This document shows, piece by piece, positions 7,637-10,463 of a stretch of 10,463 bases of DNA. This DNA comes from JBIQLO01 sp044464175 (lineage in GTDB: Bacteria; Planctomycetota; Phycisphaerae; Tepidisphaerales; Tepidisphaeraceae): contig JBIQLO010000143.1 in NCBI GenBank assembly GCA_044464175.1, positions 1-10,463 of the forward strand. Direction: 5' to 3'. Both the position numbers and the translations under genes were made by a program. The notes under the pieces were generated by a model. It did not search any database. It saw nothing but the letters and a program-made list of their open reading frames with translations, and was not told where the DNA came from. Within the stretch, counting starts at the first letter, position 1; every line of letters starts with the position of its first letter.

Positions 7637-8749
7637 TCACCCCACCACCAGATTGTCGCAGTGAATCACCTCGTCATACGCCGCCTCCCCCAGCAGCGCC
7701 CGCACCTGCGGCGTCTTGCGCCCTGCGATGGTCCCGATCAGGTCGGCCGGATAGTTCGACAACCCCCGCGCCACGATCTGCCCCGCCGGATCGATCAGCG
7801 CCACCACATCCCCGCGCTTGAACGTCCCCTCCGCCCCCACGATCCCTGCGGGCAACAGGCTCTTGTGCCGCGCCACCGCCGCCGCCGCCCCCGCGTCGAT
7901 CCGGATCGCCCCCGCCGGCTGCACCGCCCGAATCCACCGGCTCCGCGCGCTGCGCCGCGAACCGGCCGGCAGAAACACCGTCCCCACCATCTCCCCCCCG
8001 AACAGTCGCGGCAGCACATTCTCCATCCGCCCGTTGGCCACCGCCATCGCCTCCCCGGCCGCCGTGACCAGCCGCGCCGCCTCCAGCTTCGATTTCATGC
8101 CCCCCGTCCCCCGCGCCGACTTCTCCGGCCGCACCAGCGCCCGCGCCTGCTCGATGCTGCTCACCAGCCGCACCGACTGCCCCGCGGCGTCCAGCAGCCC
8201 GTCCACGACGCTCAACAGCACCAGCAATTGCGCCCGAAGCGCCCCGGTCACGAGCGCCGCCAGGATGTCGTTGTCCCCGAACTTGATCCGGATGATCTCA
8301 TCCGTGCTGACTGTGTCGTTCTCGTTGATGATCGGCACCGCGTTCATCTCATGCAGCGCGTGGATCGTATTCCGCAGATTGAGATAGCGCGACCGATGGT
8401 TGATGTCATCCCGCGTGATCAGAATCTGCGCCACATTCAGCCCCAGCGGCGCAAACGCCCCCGCCCAGGCGTCCATCAGCTTCCGCTGCCCGACCGCCGC
8501 CACCGCCTGCAATTTCGGAAGGTCCCGCGGCCGGCTTTTCAATCCCAACTCCGCCAGCCCCGCTCCGATCGATCCCGAACTGACCAGCGTCACACTCACC
8601 CCGCGCTGGCGCAGCTCCGCGATCTGCCGCGCGATCTGGCCCAGAAAACGCGGGTCCGGACGCCCCTCGGCGTCGGTCAGCAGTTGCGTTCCGAGCTTGA
8701 CGACGGCGGTCCGGACGGTGGAAAGATACTCAGCGCGATCGGTGGACAT
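7637..8749 (-). CDS. proB: Glutamate 5-kinase
   Basis: This 370-residue cytoplasmic enzyme phosphorylates glutamate to glutamyl 5-phosphate, the first step of proline synthesis. The amino-acid-kinase domain (about 10-260) shows VVKLGTQLL (Lys18), VSSGSIGAGLAELG (56-69), LQAVAAVGQ, INENDTVSTDEI (141-152), FGDNDILAALV (157-167) and GTGGMKSKLEAA (214-225). A C-terminal PUA domain (about 280-355) starts GAIRIDAGA and includes GTFKRGDVV and ARGLSNY. The length matches two-domain ProB proteins. The start at 8749 lacks a clear Shine-Dalgarno, so the exact start is less certain than the identity. ProA, the usual partner, is not in this window; the gene is followed by gpmI instead. Confidence 0.96.
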   Translation of the reverse strand: MSTDRAEYLSTVRTAVVKLGTQLLTDAEGRPDPRFLGQIARQIAELRQRGVSVTLVSSGSIGAGLAELGLKSRPRDLPKLQAVAAVGQRKLMDAWAGAFAPLGLNVAQILITRDDINHRSRYLNLRNTIHALHEMNAVPIINENDTVSTDEIIRIKFGDNDILAALVTGALRAQLLVLLSVVDGLLDAAGQSVRLVSSIEQARALVRPEKSARGTGGMKSKLEAARLVTAAGEAMAVANGRMENVLPRLFGGEMVGTVFLPAGSRRSARSRWIRAVQPAGAIRIDAGAAAAVARHKSLLPAGIVGAEGTFKRGDVVALIDPAGQIVARGLSNYPADLIGTIAGRKTPQVRALLGEAAYDEVIHCDNLVVG

Positions 8750-8850
8750 GGATGAATTTCACATTCGGCATTGGACGCATCGGCCCGCCAGCCTTCGCGG
8801 CCGGAACCATCCGCGCCGGGATCAACTAAAGTCGGATGCCAACCTCTGCC

Positions 8851-8880
8851 ATTATCCCACATTTGCCCCCAGCTTGCCAT
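8851..8880 (-). promoter_or_regulatory. Candidate proB promoter
   Basis: On the - strand, GATAAT (8856-8851) forms a good -10 box, with ATGGCA (8880-8875) as a possible -35 box (four of six consensus bases) and an 18-base spacer. The leader before the proB ATG would be about 95 bases. This rests on motif match only. Confidence 0.3.
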
Positions 8881-8909
8881 CGCGCCGCTGGACGCGACGA
8901 CGGATTGTC

Positions 8910-8935
8910 CCCTCCCCCGGTACGCCGGGGGAGGG
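8910..8935. repeat. GC-rich hairpin repeat in the divergent intergenic region
   Basis: CCCTCCCCCGG (8910-8920) and CCGGGGGAGGG (8925-8935) form a perfect 11-bp stem around the loop TACG, followed by TTAGGGTGGGGGT. It lies between divergent proB and the hydrolase gene, so it is not placed to terminate either of them. It looks like the dispersed hairpin repeats found between genes in many GC-rich bacteria; copy number in this genome cannot be seen here. A shorter related C-rich run occurs at 5893-5906. Confidence 0.7.
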
Positions 8936-9020
8936 TTAGGGTGGGGGTCCCATCGCCCAAACGCCGCCGTCCTCGCCCCCGCATTTCCCCTCTTCCCGCG
9001 CCCGCGCCCCGAGGGCTACC

Positions 9021-10052
9021 ATGCCCTCCATGCGAATCCACCCCCTCTGGATGGCTTTGTTTTTCCTGACCGCCACGGCCGCCGCCCAGCCCGCCATCGG
9101 CCCCGCCTCCCTTCCCGCCGACTGGAACCAGCCCCTGGGCATCGCCATGGAAGGGTGGCCTTATCCCCACCCCGTCCAATATCTCAACCTCCACCTCCAG
9201 GGGCAGGATTTGTGCATGGCTTACATGGATGTCCCCCAAACCGCCCACGCCAACGGCCAGGCCGTCCTGCTCCTCCACGGCAAAAACTTCTTCGGCGCCT
9301 ACTGGGCCAATACCATCCAGGCCCTCACCGCCGCCGGCTACCGCGTCGTCGTCCCCGACCAGATCGGCTTTGGAAAATCATCCAAGCCGGACCTCCATTA
9401 CAGCTTCGACCTCCTGGCCGCCAACACCGCCCAACTCCTCGACCACCTCAAAATCGACAAGGCCGCCGTCGTTGGTCACTCCATGGGCGGCATGCTCGCC
9501 GTGCGCTTCGCCCGCAATTACCCCGATCGCGTCACCCGCCTGGTCCTGGAAAACCCCATCGGCCTGGAGGACTACCGCATGAAGGTGCCCCCCCGGTCGT
9601 TGGAGGCGGTCTATCAGGAGGAGCTGGCCAAGACCCCGCAGCAGCTGCTCAACTACATCAAGACCTACTTCCCCCCGGCCGCCTGGAAGCCGGAATATGC
9701 CCAGTACGCCCAGGTCCCCGCCCGCATGCTCCTCAGCGCTGAGCGTTCCCGGTACGCCATGGCCGCCGCCCTTACCTATGAAATGATCTACCAGCAGCCT
9801 GTTCGCCACGAGTTTCACCTTCTCAAGCCCCCGACCCTCCTGGTGATCGGGCAGGAAGACCGCACCACCCTCGGCCGCGGCGCGGTCTCCCCCCAGGTCC
9901 TCCAGACCCTCGGCCAATACCCCCAGCTCGGCCAAGCCGCCGCTCACGATATCCCCAACGCCAAACTGGTCGAACTCCCCGGCGTCGGCCACATCCCCCA
10001 CCTCCAGGCCCCCCAGGCCTTTCACAAAGCGCTGCTGGATTTCCTGAAATAA
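9021..10052 (+). CDS. Exported alpha/beta hydrolase
   Basis: This 343-residue alpha/beta-fold hydrolase is probably periplasmic or secreted. The N-terminus (MRIHPLWMALFFLTATAAAQ, residues 4-23) is a signal peptide with likely cleavage after the Ala run. The core has LLLHGKNFFG (83-92; His86-Gly87 for the oxyanion hole), VPDQIGFGKSSKP, the nucleophile elbow GHSMGG with Ser154, the acid Asp280 in VIGQEDRTTLG, and His324 in GVGHIPHLQ. A cap region (about 180-260) has LENPIGLEDYR and LTYEMIYQQPV, shared with a widespread but poorly characterised hydrolase family. The substrate is unknown; ester or amide hydrolysis is the default expectation. Two starts are possible: ATG 9021, supported by GAGGG five bases upstream, and ATG 9030. 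The gene is monocistronic and diverges from proB. Confidence 0.92.
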   Translation: MPSMRIHPLWMALFFLTATAAAQPAIGPASLPADWNQPLGIAMEGWPYPHPVQYLNLHLQGQDLCMAYMDVPQTAHANGQAVLLLHGKNFFGAYWANTIQALTAAGYRVVVPDQIGFGKSSKPDLHYSFDLLAANTAQLLDHLKIDKAAVVGHSMGGMLAVRFARNYPDRVTRLVLENPIGLEDYRMKVPPRSLEAVYQEELAKTPQQLLNYIKTYFPPAAWKPEYAQYAQVPARMLLSAERSRYAMAAALTYEMIYQQPVRHEFHLLKPPTLLVIGQEDRTTLGRGAVSPQVLQTLGQYPQLGQAAAHDIPNAKLVELPGVGHIPHLQAPQAFHKALLDFLK

Positions 10053-10096
10053 GAGCCGCCCAAACCCGTCCCTCCTTTCCGAATGCTCTCACCGCA

Positions 10097-10134
10097 GGGT
10101 GCCACGACCTCAGCGTCCCCGCTGACTCGTACCC
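10097..10134. repeat. Imperfect 38-nt inverted repeat downstream of the hydrolase
   Basis: Paired segments are GGGT/ACCC (10097-10100 with 10131-10134), ACGA/TCGT (10104-10107 with 10127-10130) and TCAGCG/CGCTGA (10110-10115 with 10120-10125), around a TCCC loop. It begins 45 bases after the hydrolase stop. Without a T-run it is not a typical intrinsic terminator, and a dispersed repeat or RNA-processing hairpin is as likely. Confidence 0.5.
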
Positions 10135-10180
10135 AAGGGGGCTGCCCAACCAAACTGTAGGCGCTCTTCGCTGACCCCGC

Positions 10181-10322
10181 GCGCTGCGCCCTTTGTCGCC
10201 AAAACGCGCAGCGCCAAATCAGGCAAAAAACTTCGTGGAAAAAAGAATTATCGCCCCTGGCGCTCTCCAAATCGCGATTTGCAAAATCGCGCTGCGCCTT
10301 TCATCGCCAAATCGCGCAGCGC
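10181..10322. repeat. Two copies of a 34-nt inverted-repeat unit
   Basis: Copy A (10181-10214) and copy B (10289-10322) both consist of GCGCTGCGC, a 16-base spacer containing TCGCCAAA, and GCGCAGCGC, giving a 9-bp stem each. The copies are 108 bases apart. Each is preceded by GGCGCTCT (10160-10167 and 10259-10266), so the duplicated unit is longer than the stem-loop. Copy B is also preceded by the palindrome AAATCGCGATTT (10269-10280). The rest of the non-coding stretch 10053-10351 holds A-rich patches but no supportable gene. Confidence 0.7.
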
Positions 10323-10351
10323 CCCCTGTAAGGATAGAGGAGCTAAAAACA

Positions 10352-10463
10352 ATGACCCGCTTCCGCCGTCCGCCCATCCCGATCCCCCTCGCCCGCGCCA
10401 AGGGCCACCCCAGCCCCCAAGCCCAAAAATCACCCCTCCGCTTTCTGCCTTCTCCCCAACCAA
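10352..10463 (+). CDS. Possible start of an unidentified gene (3' partial)
   Basis: An ATG at 10352 is preceded by a strong Shine-Dalgarno, GAGGAG (10337-10342), with a 9-base gap in an otherwise AT-richer patch. The frame stays open for 37 codons to the window end. The peptide begins MTRFRRPPIPIPLARAKG and is basic and Pro-rich, without a recognisable domain. The ribosome site is the main support; the peptide itself is not convincing, and the GC-rich C-heavy sequence could be open by chance. Confidence 0.35.
   Translation, partial: MTRFRRPPIPIPLARAKGHPSPQAQKSPLRFLPSPQP

Noticed and set aside
7661..8755. Long + strand open frame (about 364 codons) opposite proB
   Set aside because: The peptide is Arg/Pro/His-rich, typical of an antisense shadow; proB on the other strand is unambiguous.
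10181..10322. Repeats considered as a CRISPR array
   Set aside because: There are only two copies, each with an internal inverted repeat, separated by a 74-base gap; no third repeat, no regular spacers and no cas gene are present.

Overview
This is a GC-rich bacterial window with tightly packed genes: three on the + strand at the left, four on the - strand in the middle, and one on the + strand at the right, plus a possible gene start at the far right edge. The organism is probably a member of Planctomycetota, perhaps Phycisphaerae-like. That is an inference from overall gene style (Thr-Gln-Pro-rich exported linkers, a Thermus-type 7Fe ferredoxin, and several GC-rich hairpin repeats), not from a marker gene, and other GC-rich phyla remain possible. 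Long antisense open frames are common here because of the GC-rich third codon positions.

Region 1 (2-5108, + strand) is the end of a surface or exopolysaccharide gene cluster. It holds a protein with two GT2 glycosyltransferase domains (5' end outside the window), a GT4 glycosyltransferase that overlaps its stop codon (GTGA), and, two bases after that, an asparagine-synthase-type amidotransferase. The overlaps imply one transcript. The enzymes would add sugars to a lipid-linked or membrane-associated glycan, and the amidotransferase may amidate a sugar carboxyl group. The linker between the two GT2 domains is encoded by a run of DNA palindromes.

Region 2 (5109-5873) starts with a perfect 16-bp hairpin between convergent genes. 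A small - strand operon follows: a 7Fe ferredoxin, then a small exported Cys-rich YHS-like metal-binding protein. A good sigma70-type promoter precedes the ferredoxin.

Region 3 (6001-8749, - strand) carries proB (glutamate 5-kinase) followed after 61 bp by gpmI (cofactor-independent phosphoglycerate mutase). These are housekeeping genes that are probably cotranscribed.

Region 4 (8750-10463) has a divergent intergenic region with a GC-rich 11-bp hairpin, an exported alpha/beta hydrolase, and a roughly 300-bp noncoding stretch full of inverted repeats. A strong Shine-Dalgarno and an ATG at 10352 may open another gene that runs off the window.

No new defence system, CRISPR array, tRNA, rRNA or transposase gene is visible. 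The most unusual signal is the palindromic repeat family, including one tandem pair inside coding sequence and a possible diverged relative in the right-hand intergenic region.
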